This document shows positions 16,899 to 25,994 of a DNA stretch of 64,000 nt, one piece after another. The stretch spans positions 372,001-436,000 of the forward strand of contig JARGPJ010000003.1 in NCBI GenBank assembly GCA_029212615.1. Reading direction: 5' to 3'. The notes below the pieces were generated by a model. That model saw nothing but the letters and a program-made list of their open reading frames with translations, made no database searches and was not told the DNA's origin. Position 1 is the stretch's first letter; each line of letters opens with the position of its first letter. The DNA comes from Verrucomicrobiales bacterium. Its GTDB lineage: Bacteria; Verrucomicrobiota; Verrucomicrobiia; Verrucomicrobiales; DEV007. Position numbers and translations under genes: made by a program.

Positions 16899-18944
16899 TC
16901 ACTCCACTTTCGTGACAACCCTCGGAAGCTGCTTTTGATCGGGATCCTGAATGAGGTGATAAGTCACCGCCTTAGTCTGAGTCGGCATCCCCTTCCCGTC
17001 CATCTCAGTGATGAGTCGTCCCTGCGCAGTGTAGCGTTGAACCAATCCCTCATGACTCCGCTTCCACCCCGAGAGATTTCCCTCCGCATCGTAGATAAAA
17101 TCATCGCGCCAACCTTTCTGTGGCTCCACCATGGGGTCAACGTAGTTGCCTTTCTTCTCTGTATCCGTGTAGTCGAGAGTGAGCAATCTTTGGCTCTGGC
17201 CGTAGGTCCGCTTTTCGTTATCCAGAAAGTAGGTCGTGATAAAAGCCGGCGCACTGAGACACTTTCCGTTGTCGGCGAAAACTCCGAGGTCGACGCGATT
17301 GGTCTCCATTTCACTACCCGGAGAGACAGGGAAACGCTCGTGCCAGGCAACCACCACCTCGGCGACCGAACCGCTCTCATTGAGCGGCCGAATCCAAATC
17401 CGTGACTCGTCCCCTCTCAAAATGACCCACTTGAACGAAAGAGGGGCCCCTTCCAAATCAACACTGCGAGCCGCACTGACAATCATCGTACGAGCATAGA
17501 GGGGGCTGCGAAAAACCCGGGCGATCGCCTGATTTGTATCCATCAGCCGTTCGTTCCCGAAGATTGACTGACGGTCTTCACCCAGTACGTTCAATTTGAC
17601 GAGCGGCGGCAGTGAATCCCGGGTCATGGACTGCGCTTTTCTCATCATGCTTTCAACATCGAGCAGGCTTCCGTCAAAAACCGGGGGATGAGCTTCCCCC
17701 GTGAGATAATTTTCCGCGGTCGCCCCACCATAACACCAGCGAAAGATCATCTGGAGAGTCGGCATGAGTATTCCATGATCGATGAGGTATTCTTTTACCT
17801 CCGGCTTGAATGCCGCAAGCGTTAGAAACAGTGCTTCGAGAATCGGCTGATCAGAGCCGGACGAGCCCTGCGAGATGAGGAGGTAAGGCGTCATCGCCGG
17901 GTAGACATCTCCAAAGCCGCCAGCCTCCTCGCCCTTTGCAGCCTTCCCATTGTGCCCGGGATCGTAATCGTGATGCTCCGGATAAACGTAGAGATGGTTA
18001 TTTCGATACTGTGCCTGAAGCCGCGCCGCCATTGAAGGGTTCGCATAGGCAAGGCGGGGCTGGCTTCTCCAGAAAATGTTTCCGACTGAGGCCATCGATG
18101 AGTTTCCCACAACGACTGCGTCATGGAGAAACCGAAGTTGGAGCCCGTGAGCAAGCCCTTGTTCTCGAAGTTCCGGACGATAGACAATTCTCCGCAAGCC
18201 GGGAAACTTCGTCTTCGACAAATCGGAATGCCCCAGGTCATGATTGTCATAGATTTCGAACGAACTGCCCGCGAGACGCCCCTGTTTACCCCATCTATCG
18301 AGGAGTTCACGCGCTGACTTATCGATTTCATCAGACCAGGAGACGGGCTCGATTTCCATCATCTTAAAAGAGTTTCGAAAGACCCGATCGGCAAAGCTCC
18401 AATACAAGTGCTCTTCCCCCAACTCTGCTACCCGATCAACGGCGAGAATCTCCACTTCCTCCGGAGCCTCCGGATGGGGCCTCACTTCACTCGCCGCCTC
18501 GCGCACCAGCCTGAGAAAGGCGGCCTCTTTCCGCCACTCATCAAAGAGCTCTTCCTTCACGATCCTCTGATCCTGACAAAAGCCACCCGAGACCGAGTCA
18601 TTAAGCGTTGCAAGCACGCTCTCCTTTTCCCCTGTCGCAGCCATGAGCCGGGCCCGGTGAAAATCAATCGCAGGATCCGAACGGGTAAATCCATCCAACT
18701 GAGCGATGAGTTCACCGGCAAGGCTGTAATCCCTCTCTTGAAAGGCCAACTCCAGCTGATACATCACCGCGTCGTAGGCCTGCTGCAAGCCGGGACCTTT
18801 AAGGAAATCCTCTTCTCCCTTAACCGGACTTTGAAAACCGGAGAAAAACATCAACACGGTAGCAACGACCCAACATCGCAGCCATACGCCCGCCCCCGGA
18901 TCCCCTGAATCTTTGAAAAATAGACGAAACGCTTGAACGACCAT
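16899..18944 (-). CDS. Exported protein of unknown function with TPR-like N-terminus
   Basis: Not recognised beyond general features. A hydrophobic segment near residues 24-40 (WVVATVLMFFSGF) looks like an N-terminal anchor or signal. Residues 50-150 resemble degenerate TPR helices: AAYD/ELAFQERDYSLAGELI, then LMAATGEKESVLATLNDSV and EEWRK..FLRLVREA, as in proteins that end a repeat with a 'worst-case damage' helix. The large middle contains many His and Tyr residues (HLYVYPEHHDYDPGHNGK) but no catalytic motif I can name. Near the C-terminus IYDAEGNLSGWKRSHEG resembles a YD-type repeat. The 681-residue gene stands alone, divergent from the 19112 gene. Confidence 0.6.
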   Translation of the reverse strand: MVVQAFRLFFKDSGDPGAGVWLRCWVVATVLMFFSGFQSPVKGEEDFLKGPGLQQAYDAVMYQLELAFQERDYSLAGELIAQLDGFTRSDPAIDFHRARLMAATGEKESVLATLNDSVSGGFCQDQRIVKEELFDEWRKEAAFLRLVREAASEVRPHPEAPEEVEILAVDRVAELGEEHLYWSFADRVFRNSFKMMEIEPVSWSDEIDKSARELLDRWGKQGRLAGSSFEIYDNHDLGHSDLSKTKFPGLRRIVYRPELREQGLAHGLQLRFLHDAVVVGNSSMASVGNIFWRSQPRLAYANPSMAARLQAQYRNNHLYVYPEHHDYDPGHNGKAAKGEEAGGFGDVYPAMTPYLLISQGSSGSDQPILEALFLTLAAFKPEVKEYLIDHGILMPTLQMIFRWCYGGATAENYLTGEAHPPVFDGSLLDVESMMRKAQSMTRDSLPPLVKLNVLGEDRQSIFGNERLMDTNQAIARVFRSPLYARTMIVSAARSVDLEGAPLSFKWVILRGDESRIWIRPLNESGSVAEVVVAWHERFPVSPGSEMETNRVDLGVFADNGKCLSAPAFITTYFLDNEKRTYGQSQRLLTLDYTDTEKKGNYVDPMVEPQKGWRDDFIYDAEGNLSGWKRSHEGLVQRYTAQGRLITEMDGKGMPTQTKAVTYHLIQDPDQKQLPRVVTKVE

Positions 18945-19111
18945 GTGCTTGGCATCTTGAGTCCTGCCTTTAGTAAAATCAATTCCGCAAAAATCCCCCC
19001 CTTCACCGGGGAGTTGGAGATGCTTCAGCGCGGGCGGGAATCTGTGGAAGTCAGGATACGAATCTGCCGTTGTATTTATTATGTCGCTATGGCAGCTTTG
19101 CCGTCCTCACC

Positions 19112-20827
19112 ATGAATAAGATGCTCATCAAAGCTGCCATCGCAGCAGCGCTTGTGTTAGCCCTGGCCGCAGGCCTATGGGCTTTCAGAGCTCCTATCGT
19201 AAATCAGGTGAAGTCGATGAGAGCGGCATCACTACTTTCCAAATCGGAGAAGGCCTTTGCGGAAGAGGACTACCTCAAAGCCTCAACCGCAGCGACAGCA
19301 GCATGGCAACTGCAGACAGGTGAAATAGAATTTCTGAGAAAGCTTCTCCCCCAGGCAAGAAAACTCTCGCTCAGCGAGCTTCCCGAGATCACCCTCCTCG
19401 TTTTTCTCCATCCCGACACAGAGCTGGAGGATCAAACGGAGATTCTGGAGTGGACCGTCTCCCGTGGCGATGCCCCTTTCTTTCACCAGCTGAGTGGCAG
19501 CCTGCCCGCGGAAACAAGAAACCTTCCGGAAATTCGACTAACCCTTGCCATGGCGCTGGCTCAGGAGGGAAGAACGATTGAAGCGATTGAAGTGGCCCGC
19601 GCTCTCGAAACCGATGCTGAAGCACCGCTCAGCACGGAAGCGACCCTTTTACTGACCGCGATCCTCCCGCGACTCGACCGCAATCCGCTCGCCTGGAAAC
19701 AGGCAAAAGATCGCATCGCGACTTTGCTGAAGAATGAAGATCCTGAGATTTCTTTGAGTGCGTGGCGTCATTTGAGACTGCTTCCGCTTTCCCATCGCGA
19801 TCCCGGACCTGAGGTGAATCCCGTGACCTGGGTTTCAAACCGTTCTGATGTGAATGCGGCTGACCGCTTTCTCGCGAGCCAGATCGAACTCTATCGGCTG
19901 CCCCCCGAAGAGCGAACGAAGGGTATCGAAGCCATCGCGAGTGAATATGCAAACCAGGGTGACGCCGTTCCGCTACTGGCACGCTGGTTCCTTCAGGAAG
20001 GCCTCGTCGACCACCTTCTCCGGATTCCGACAACGGAAATGAAGAAGACGCCGGAGTTATTCACCTCAAGACTCCAGGCTCTGATCGAAACATCAAAGTT
20101 CACGGAAGCAGATGAGTGGTTGAAAGAAGCTCCGCCCAAGGTGCCTCAGGTAGTGACTGAAAGCATCAAAGCCGCTCTTTCCAATAAACTGGGTCGAAAA
20201 AGCGAAGCCATCTCACTTTGGCAGCGATGTATCGGACGTGCCGTCTCCCTGGAGCAATATCAAGATTGTGCCGCCATCCTGAAGGTGGCGGGACGTTTCG
20301 GAGAACAGGAAATCGCCAATCAAATGGCCCGGGCGATCACTGAACTTCCCGTCGCCAGATTGCCACAGGGAGCTGCCCTGGAATATTTGGAAACCTACTT
20401 CGCTGATCGTCCGGAAGAGTGGTTAAGCTTTTGGGAAAGCTACACAAGGAACCGCCCCGGCGACGGTTTTGCCGTAGAGCAAGTCGCCTTCCTCAAGCTG
20501 TTCGCCGAAGAAGATGCCGCCCCGGATGAAGTCATCTCCGGACTAACCCCCTTTCAACAAGCCTACCCGCAGATCATCCGCTTTCGAACCACTATCGCCC
20601 TCTGGATGCTGAAACAGGGCCGGGCCAACGAAACCGTTGAATACCTGAAAGGGGCGGTGGCTAACTGGAATGAAGTATCAGACGCCGACCGGGCGGTGTT
20701 TGCCCTCGCTCTCTGGCGGGCCGGACTTGAGCGCGAAGGATTGGCCCTTGAGCAGGGCATCAACTGGAACCTTGTCACCCCCATCCGGCGCAATTACCTT
20801 TCGAGCCTCCAGAAAACAGCCCCCTAA
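19112..20827 (+). CDS. Membrane-anchored helical-repeat (TPR-like) protein, paralogue of 31418-33175
   Basis: A 571-residue protein with one N-terminal transmembrane segment (about residues 5-24) and an otherwise alpha-helical, Glu/Leu/Ala-rich periplasmic part made of degenerate TPR pairs. The segment MRAASLLSKSEKAFAEEDYL followed by AAWQL matches WRAASLVEKSRKLGGEGKWE ... AAWQL in the 31418-33175 protein, so they are diverged paralogues. ATG 19112 is chosen because it places the anchor at the very N-terminus. It opens the rightward EPS-assembly run. By analogy with the TPR protein PrsT of exosortase/EPS loci it may organise export or envelope contacts; this is inference. Confidence 0.72.
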   Translation: MNKMLIKAAIAAALVLALAAGLWAFRAPIVNQVKSMRAASLLSKSEKAFAEEDYLKASTAATAAWQLQTGEIEFLRKLLPQARKLSLSELPEITLLVFLHPDTELEDQTEILEWTVSRGDAPFFHQLSGSLPAETRNLPEIRLTLAMALAQEGRTIEAIEVARALETDAEAPLSTEATLLLTAILPRLDRNPLAWKQAKDRIATLLKNEDPEISLSAWRHLRLLPLSHRDPGPEVNPVTWVSNRSDVNAADRFLASQIELYRLPPEERTKGIEAIASEYANQGDAVPLLARWFLQEGLVDHLLRIPTTEMKKTPELFTSRLQALIETSKFTEADEWLKEAPPKVPQVVTESIKAALSNKLGRKSEAISLWQRCIGRAVSLEQYQDCAAILKVAGRFGEQEIANQMARAITELPVARLPQGAALEYLETYFADRPEEWLSFWESYTRNRPGDGFAVEQVAFLKLFAEEDAAPDEVISGLTPFQQAYPQIIRFRTTIALWMLKQGRANETVEYLKGAVANWNEVSDADRAVFALALWRAGLEREGLALEQGINWNLVTPIRRNYLSSLQKTAP

Positions 20828-20839
20828 GTGTTTCCCCTG

Positions 20840-22282
20840 ATGAAATCTGCCCCCATCTATCTCACCCTGATCCCACTTTTTTCGATCCTCTGCGCTCAGG
20901 AACCCTCCGGAGAAGTGACCTCTCCGGTCGCGGAAACAGTGACGGAGAATGTCGACGCAAAAGATCTCTTCCTTTCGCTGGCGGGAACCGCGGCTGACGG
21001 TGATGAAACCGTCGCGAACGAACTGACGACTCTTATTCTCAAATCCGGTGGCGTCAGTATCCCTGCCTCTCTGCAAAAACAAGGAGTTCCAAAAAATCCC
21101 TCCAAGGCGCGTGAAGTGCTCGCCGAACTCCTCCTCAGTTCGGGGAATCAAGCGCTTTGGCCTGCGGGGCACAGCTGGCTCGATCGCTCTGTACAGGATG
21201 AATCAGTTGCTTCGATCGAGCGGCAGGCGGTGATTCTCTTAAACGGAAGCCAGGGACGGGAGAAATCGATCCCTCAAGCGATAGATCTGCTCAAGAGAGC
21301 AAAACAACTGCCCGGGGCAACTCAAGCCCACTTCCTTCTCGGGAACCTCGCTTCAAGAGGGATCGGCATGCCTCAGGATGGCGCGATTGCTCTGGCTCAT
21401 TTCCGTGACGGAGCCAAAGCGGGCTCCATTCCCTGTCTCGTGGGGTTACATCAACTCTATCGGGAAGGCGGCATTATCGAAAAGGATCTCGAGGAAGCGG
21501 CAACCCTCGGAAAACGGGCCTCTGATCTCGGAAGTGCTGACGCGGCCTACGAAATGGGTATTTTTTACGAGCGCTTTGCAGCTGAAGAATCCAACTGGGA
21601 AGAGGCGGCCAAATGGCTGCGCCTTGCCAGCGAGCGTGGCCATAGTGGAGCGAGCACCCGACTCGCCAGCTATCACATGAGCAGTAAACTGGGGGAAAGT
21701 GATCCTGAAAAAAGCATCGCCCTATGTCGACTTGCCGCGGAACAGGGAGACGCAGAAGCCTGTTTCATGATTGCTAAATTTTACGCTGAAGGAACCAGCC
21801 TTCCCAGGGATCTGGTTGCCTCGACGGCATGGTTGCAGGTCGCTGCCGGACGCGGCCATGTCCCCGCTCAAAATGAACTGGGAATGCGTCTCACGGCGGG
21901 AATGGGAGTGTCCCGGAACATCGAAGCCGCGGCGGGCTGGTTTGTCGAAGCCGCGAAGAAAGGTTTCCCTGCAGCAATGGTGAACTTGGGAGAAATTCTT
22001 GAGAACGGCGTCGGCGTCGAACAAAACCTCGCGGAAGCCCGGAAACTCTATGAAGCGGCAGCCAAATCCAATCACCCGGGCGGCCAGACCCGCTTGGCCC
22101 GAATGCTGGCCCGCGGATCTGCAACAGGAGCCCCTGACCCGGTCGGGGCAGCTTACTGGGCTTCGCGCTCGGCCCAAATTGAAGAGAACGCCAAACCACT
22201 GGCATCTCAACTTCGAGAGGCCCTTTCGGAGACACAGAAAGGCGAGTTAGACCGCAGACTGGAAGCGGCAGAGCCGCGCTGA
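20840..22282 (+). CDS. Secreted Sel1-repeat protein
   Basis: A 480-residue exported protein with a signal peptide (about residues 1-18, ending SILCAQ). From about residue 165 it consists of seven to eight Sel1-like repeats, e.g. AHFLLGNLASRGIGMPQDGA, ACFMIAKFYAEGTSLPRDLV and AMVNLGEILENGVGVEQNLA, each with the A.Y.LG..Y..G.GV..D pattern. Sel1 solenoids bind proteins or peptides. ATG 20840 gives a proper signal peptide; a GTG at 20828 in the same frame is less likely. It follows the helical-repeat gene after 12 bases, so the two are probably cotranscribed. Confidence 0.83.
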   Translation: MKSAPIYLTLIPLFSILCAQEPSGEVTSPVAETVTENVDAKDLFLSLAGTAADGDETVANELTTLILKSGGVSIPASLQKQGVPKNPSKAREVLAELLLSSGNQALWPAGHSWLDRSVQDESVASIERQAVILLNGSQGREKSIPQAIDLLKRAKQLPGATQAHFLLGNLASRGIGMPQDGAIALAHFRDGAKAGSIPCLVGLHQLYREGGIIEKDLEEAATLGKRASDLGSADAAYEMGIFYERFAAEESNWEEAAKWLRLASERGHSGASTRLASYHMSSKLGESDPEKSIALCRLAAEQGDAEACFMIAKFYAEGTSLPRDLVASTAWLQVAAGRGHVPAQNELGMRLTAGMGVSRNIEAAAGWFVEAAKKGFPAAMVNLGEILENGVGVEQNLAEARKLYEAAAKSNHPGGQTRLARMLARGSATGAPDPVGAAYWASRSAQIEENAKPLASQLREALSETQKGELDRRLEAAEPR

Positions 22283-22618
22283 CCACCTCTCCCTTCCACG
22301 ACAGCCGGGACGAATCTGCACCTTTGATGCAGCCAAAAACCAAACCGGTTTCTCCCGTAATGCCTTCACGCCAACCTGATTCGCGGCACAGCCCACTCCT
22401 CACTGAGAGTGGGCAACGGCATTTATATGGTTGAACTCGTGCCCCACGCCACAAAGAGCAGACAACAAAGGAAATGCAACGAGGCTCACCGAAGTAATAT
22501 TCTCACCTTTGAGAGAACACTTTAAAACTGAGGCTTGCTATAAATAATTTTATAATCTTTACTGGGGCAACTCCCCCGGCAACCTGTCCCTCGCGACAAT
22601 TCCGGGATTTCTTCCTGG
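22283..22618. other. 336-base intergenic leader before the WecA-like gene
   Basis: No gene seen. It contains a perfect 8-bp hairpin, GCCCACTC at 22391-22398 and GAGTGGGC at 22407-22414 with an 8-base loop but no T-run, an AT-rich tract around 22530-22560 with TATAAT-like strings but no well-spaced -35, and a GGGG/CCCC hairpin near 22565-22577. It is probably the start region of the EPS-assembly transcript. Confidence 0.4.
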
Positions 22619-24136
22619 ATGACGACTGATAGTCTCAGTTTTTTTATAATAATCTTCCTGTCCTCATTGATTGCAGGAATAGGGTCTATCGTCCTCCTTT
22701 TACGGTGCTGGCGCTTCAAAAGCGGAATCGACTCCGCTGACGGGATTCGCAAGACACAGGAACAACCCGTCTTGAGAATTGGCGGACTGTCACTGCTTGT
22801 TTCGTTTCTGATCGGATACCTCTTCGTCAATTCATCCCTCTTATCCGCCGGCTCACCATCCCTCGGATGGCCGTTTCTTATCCTTGCTGCTGCCATTTTC
22901 CTCCTCGGCTTCGTTGACGACCTCTATGGTGTCCCGGCCTCAATCAAACTCTTCGCCCAGATTGGAATCGGGGTATCCGCTTATCTTGCCGGCATGCGGA
23001 TTGAGATTATCTCCAACCCGATGGGAGGCAGCGCCTTTGAACTCGGTGGATTCTCCCTGATTTTCACCGTTTTCTGGTTTGTTGCCCTGCCGAATCTCAT
23101 CAATCTGATCGATGGGATGGACGGACTCGCCGGCGGAGTGGGACTTTTTCTCAGCCTGACCCTCGCAACTATCGGCCACCTCACCGGCAACCCTCCTCTA
23201 CTCATTCTCAGCCTGGCGATGGCCGGCGGCCTCTCCGCCTTCCTCATTTTTAATCTGCCTCCCGCAAAAATCTACATGGGTGACGGCGGGGCCTATCTCG
23301 TCGGATACTTCATCGCCGCTACCTCACTCATCACCTCGAACAAAGGATCTGTGTTCGGTGCACTCCTCGTGGTCGTGATCGCTTTAGGCTTCCCCATTCT
23401 CGACACTCTTCTGGCAATGCTTCGTCGTGGTTTGTCCGGCCTCCCCTTAATGCAAGCCGATGCCCGCCATCTCCACCACCGTCTCATGACTTTGGGGTTC
23501 TCGAAGCGGACCGTCCTCATGCTGCTTTATGGAGTTTTTGCCAGTCTCAGTCTCCTCGGTCTCAGTGTGTTTATTTCAGCGGGCTACACTTTTCCCATCG
23601 TCGGAATGATCATCACGGTGGGACTTCTGTTTTCGCTTCGAAAACTCGGCCTTCCACACACCCTTAAAGAGGCCAAACAGCAATTCAATGAACTGATCGC
23701 CGTTCGTAAGGATGTTCGTTACGCCTATTCCATTGCGCAAGTACTGGAGCACGACCTCGAACGAGTCGAATCCTCAAGCGCCTACTGGGATGAAGTACTG
23801 GCAGGGCTCGCCAAATTTCAATTTTCACCGGCGATCTCGAGCTCAGGCAGCGAAATCTCCTGTCACGGGGGGCAATGTTTGATCCACTTCGAAATATCAG
23901 GCGATCGAATCTGGCGACTTTGCTGCCAACCTCCTCCCGGAGGCACTCGCTCTCTCGATAGGATTCTAAGATGTTTTGTTCCAGCGATATTGAACGGAGC
24001 CGAACGCTGGGGGAGCCTACCTGCGAACCTTGGAATCCTTCCTGCAGATGAGTGCGCAGAGGTATTGCAACTAAATGAAACTAAAGCCGCTCCCAATCTC
24101 CCTGACGAAATTCGCCTGGTGTCGACTCAATCATGA
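22619..24136 (+). CDS. WecA/MraY-family undecaprenyl-phosphate sugar-1-phosphate transferase with extra C-terminal domain
   Basis: An integral membrane enzyme that starts lipid-linked glycan synthesis by moving a HexNAc-1-phosphate (or similar) from a UDP-sugar to undecaprenyl phosphate. Core motifs are GFVDDLYGVP (Mg-binding Asp pair, about residues 99-108), NLIDGMDGLAGG (about 161-172), KIYMGDGGAYLVGY (about 218-231) and the HLHHRL loop (about 282-287). About ten to eleven transmembrane segments end near residue 345. Unlike usual WecA (about 360 residues), the protein goes on for 150 residues as a soluble, Cys-containing domain of unknown role. ATG 22619. Confidence 0.87.
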   Translation: MTTDSLSFFIIIFLSSLIAGIGSIVLLLRCWRFKSGIDSADGIRKTQEQPVLRIGGLSLLVSFLIGYLFVNSSLLSAGSPSLGWPFLILAAAIFLLGFVDDLYGVPASIKLFAQIGIGVSAYLAGMRIEIISNPMGGSAFELGGFSLIFTVFWFVALPNLINLIDGMDGLAGGVGLFLSLTLATIGHLTGNPPLLILSLAMAGGLSAFLIFNLPPAKIYMGDGGAYLVGYFIAATSLITSNKGSVFGALLVVVIALGFPILDTLLAMLRRGLSGLPLMQADARHLHHRLMTLGFSKRTVLMLLYGVFASLSLLGLSVFISAGYTFPIVGMIITVGLLFSLRKLGLPHTLKEAKQQFNELIAVRKDVRYAYSIAQVLEHDLERVESSSAYWDEVLAGLAKFQFSPAISSSGSEISCHGGQCLIHFEISGDRIWRLCCQPPPGGTRSLDRILRCFVPAILNGAERWGSLPANLGILPADECAEVLQLNETKAAPNLPDEIRLVSTQS

Positions 24137-24156
24137 GAGCGATCTCAAAATAAGTT

Positions 24157-24185
24157 TTGACACCCCTTCTTTCCCACTCTAGAAG
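24157..24185 (+). promoter_or_regulatory. Possible promoter before the outer-membrane barrel gene
   Basis: A perfect TTGACA at 24157-24162 is followed 17 bases later by TAGAAG (24180-24185), a 4/6 match to -10. A start site near 24192 would leave only about seven bases before ATG 24199, so the transcript would be almost leaderless, which lowers confidence. Confidence 0.25.
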
Positions 24186-24198
24186 AATGGTTATAATC

Positions 24199-25467
24199 AT
24201 GAAATCTTTTTCAGGAATTTTCCAAATAGCGTTTCCGTCAGCACTCGTCCTGCTTCTGACCGCAGTAGCAACAGCAGATGACTACGCTTATTCCGGCCTC
24301 GACAGCGGAAAATACGTTCTCAGCGACAAGGAAGTGGCTGGCGCCACTATCCTCAATGCAAAATCTCTCAACGTCGACCTCTTCGCCGGAGCGACTTATC
24401 TTTACGATTCCAACACAACGCAACAGCCCAACGGTGAGAGCGCTCACGTCGGCATCGTTGATTTCGGTTTCAACATCCTTTCTGGAAACCCTAACACCCG
24501 GGGCGGCTTCTATGGTTTCGACTACGTCGGCCAGGCTTTCTTTTACGAGAACTCAGCGCAACAGTTCGGTCGCGATACCCTCGAACATTCACTCGGTGCA
24601 TTCGTCGGAGTAAACGGCGGAAAGACTCGCATACGCGCTGATGTTGATTACCTGAGAAACAACGGAAACTCGATCGACTTCGACAACGTGAACAGAGAGA
24701 CACGACGGGCCCCCAGTCATGATTTCGATTTCGATGTCGACGTGAGGAGAATGCTCGATCACGGATCCCTTGAAGCGGGAGCCGGTTATGTTCTCCGGGA
24801 TTTTGATTCAGGTTCAGGATTGAATGACCAGGACAGCGTCTATGGTGATTTGGCGTGGTATTTTCAGCCGGGCTTTGCTCCGAAGACCAGCTTGGGATTT
24901 GGTTTTCGCGGCGGCGAAGATGATTTCTCCAATAACTTCAGTCAGACATTCTACACCCCGTCTGTCCGCGCTCGCTACCGGCTCTCCGGCAAAACGAGCT
25001 TCAATGGCTCAGTGGGTTATGAATTCCGAGACGTTGACGGACCTGGCGCCACTGACACCGAAGGCACGGTCTTCAACGGCGGCATGAGCTTCACCCCTTC
25101 CCCGAAAACCGGCTTCGACCTTACTTTCTACCGCAACAACCGTCCTTCGTATGTCACGACAGGGCAGGATGTTAATTCAACCGGGACGGCCCTCCGCATG
25201 ACCCAGCGCCTTCCTGCACAGTTCACGCTGCGCTCATCCGTTGGATACGAAAACGCTGACTACACAAATGTTGTCGCAGGACCAGCTTCGCTCAGGGAAG
25301 ATAACTTCTGGAGGTTCCAGACAAGTTTAAGTCACCCTCTTCGCATCGCCCGGGGATTGAATGGTGATGTCTCCGTGTTCTATCACTACAACGAAAATGA
25401 TTCGACTTTGGTATTCACTGAATTTGATCAACACATTGTGGGATTCCGCGTCGGACTCCTTTACTAA
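24199..25467 (+). CDS. Outer-membrane beta-barrel protein of the EPS locus
   Basis: A 422-residue exported protein: signal peptide about residues 1-27 (ending VATADD), then alternating hydrophobic/polar strands rich in aromatic residues and Gly, with short turns rich in Asp and Asn. The last residues GFRVGLLY end in an aromatic residue, as in beta-barrel proteins inserted by BamA. ATG 24199 places the signal peptide correctly. Between the WecA-like gene and the Wza-like gene, it is a good candidate for the outer-membrane pore of the exporter (a separate barrel partner for an SLBB protein that lacks its own). That role is inferred. Confidence 0.78.
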   Translation: MKSFSGIFQIAFPSALVLLLTAVATADDYAYSGLDSGKYVLSDKEVAGATILNAKSLNVDLFAGATYLYDSNTTQQPNGESAHVGIVDFGFNILSGNPNTRGGFYGFDYVGQAFFYENSAQQFGRDTLEHSLGAFVGVNGGKTRIRADVDYLRNNGNSIDFDNVNRETRRAPSHDFDFDVDVRRMLDHGSLEAGAGYVLRDFDSGSGLNDQDSVYGDLAWYFQPGFAPKTSLGFGFRGGEDDFSNNFSQTFYTPSVRARYRLSGKTSFNGSVGYEFRDVDGPGATDTEGTVFNGGMSFTPSPKTGFDLTFYRNNRPSYVTTGQDVNSTGTALRMTQRLPAQFTLRSSVGYENADYTNVVAGPASLREDNFWRFQTSLSHPLRIARGLNGDVSVFYHYNENDSTLVFTEFDQHIVGFRVGLLY

Positions 25468-25491
25468 CCACCGACTTTTCCTTTCATCGAC

Positions 25492-25938
25492 ATGAAGAAT
25501 CTCATTCTCGCTATCATCCTTCCCTGCTTTTTCCTGGTGACAGCGCTTCAGGCTCAAGACGGGATTGGGAGCGTATCCGGCACCGTTTTTGACGACACCG
25601 ATGCTACCGCCGGCTTGAGTGGTGATGACGCCCCTGTTCAGGGCGCCAAAGTGATTCTCATCAAGCTTCCGGGCAAAGAAGAAGTCCAGGTCCTGTTGAC
25701 CGGAGAAGACGGTACCTTTAATTTTGGTAACGTGCCCTTCGGAGAGTATGAAATTCGAATTGAATATATTTCCGGACTTGTGGTTTCCACCGAATCCTTT
25801 GTCGTCAACGGAGACACCTCCGCACCGGAATTCCAGATCCCTGTGATTACAGAAGCCTCGGCACCACTTTATACGACCTTGAGAGTGGTAAATCCTGCAA
25901 ACACTCGTGGAGATGAAGTCTCTACTTTCGCCCCCTGA
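25492..25938 (+). CDS. Small secreted protein with a carboxypeptidase-regulatory/SdrB-like Ig fold
   Basis: 148 residues: a signal peptide (about residues 1-21, ending LQAQ) and one beta-sandwich domain reading GSVSGTVFDDTDATAGLSGD, GAKVILIKLPG, TGEDGTFNFGNVPFGEYEIR and VVSTESFVVNG. This is the pattern of SdrD B-like and CarboxypepD_reg-like domains, which act as stalks or adhesive modules. The C-terminal 30 residues are Thr/Pro/Ala-rich. Lying 24 bases after the barrel gene and before wza-like, it is probably a surface or periplasmic accessory of the exporter. Its function is not known. Confidence 0.7.
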   Translation: MKNLILAIILPCFFLVTALQAQDGIGSVSGTVFDDTDATAGLSGDDAPVQGAKVILIKLPGKEEVQVLLTGEDGTFNFGNVPFGEYEIRIEYISGLVVSTESFVVNGDTSAPEFQIPVITEASAPLYTTLRVVNPANTRGDEVSTFAP

Positions 25939-25994
25939 GCGACTGAAGGAAGCCATCTTGAGTCTCTCTGTAATCAGCTTTTCTCCGGCGTGAA

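Noticed and set aside
22283..22618. Riboswitch (c-di-GMP type) before the WecA-like gene
   Set aside because: The conserved GEMM core was not found; only an isolated 8-bp hairpin and GC-rich stem are present.
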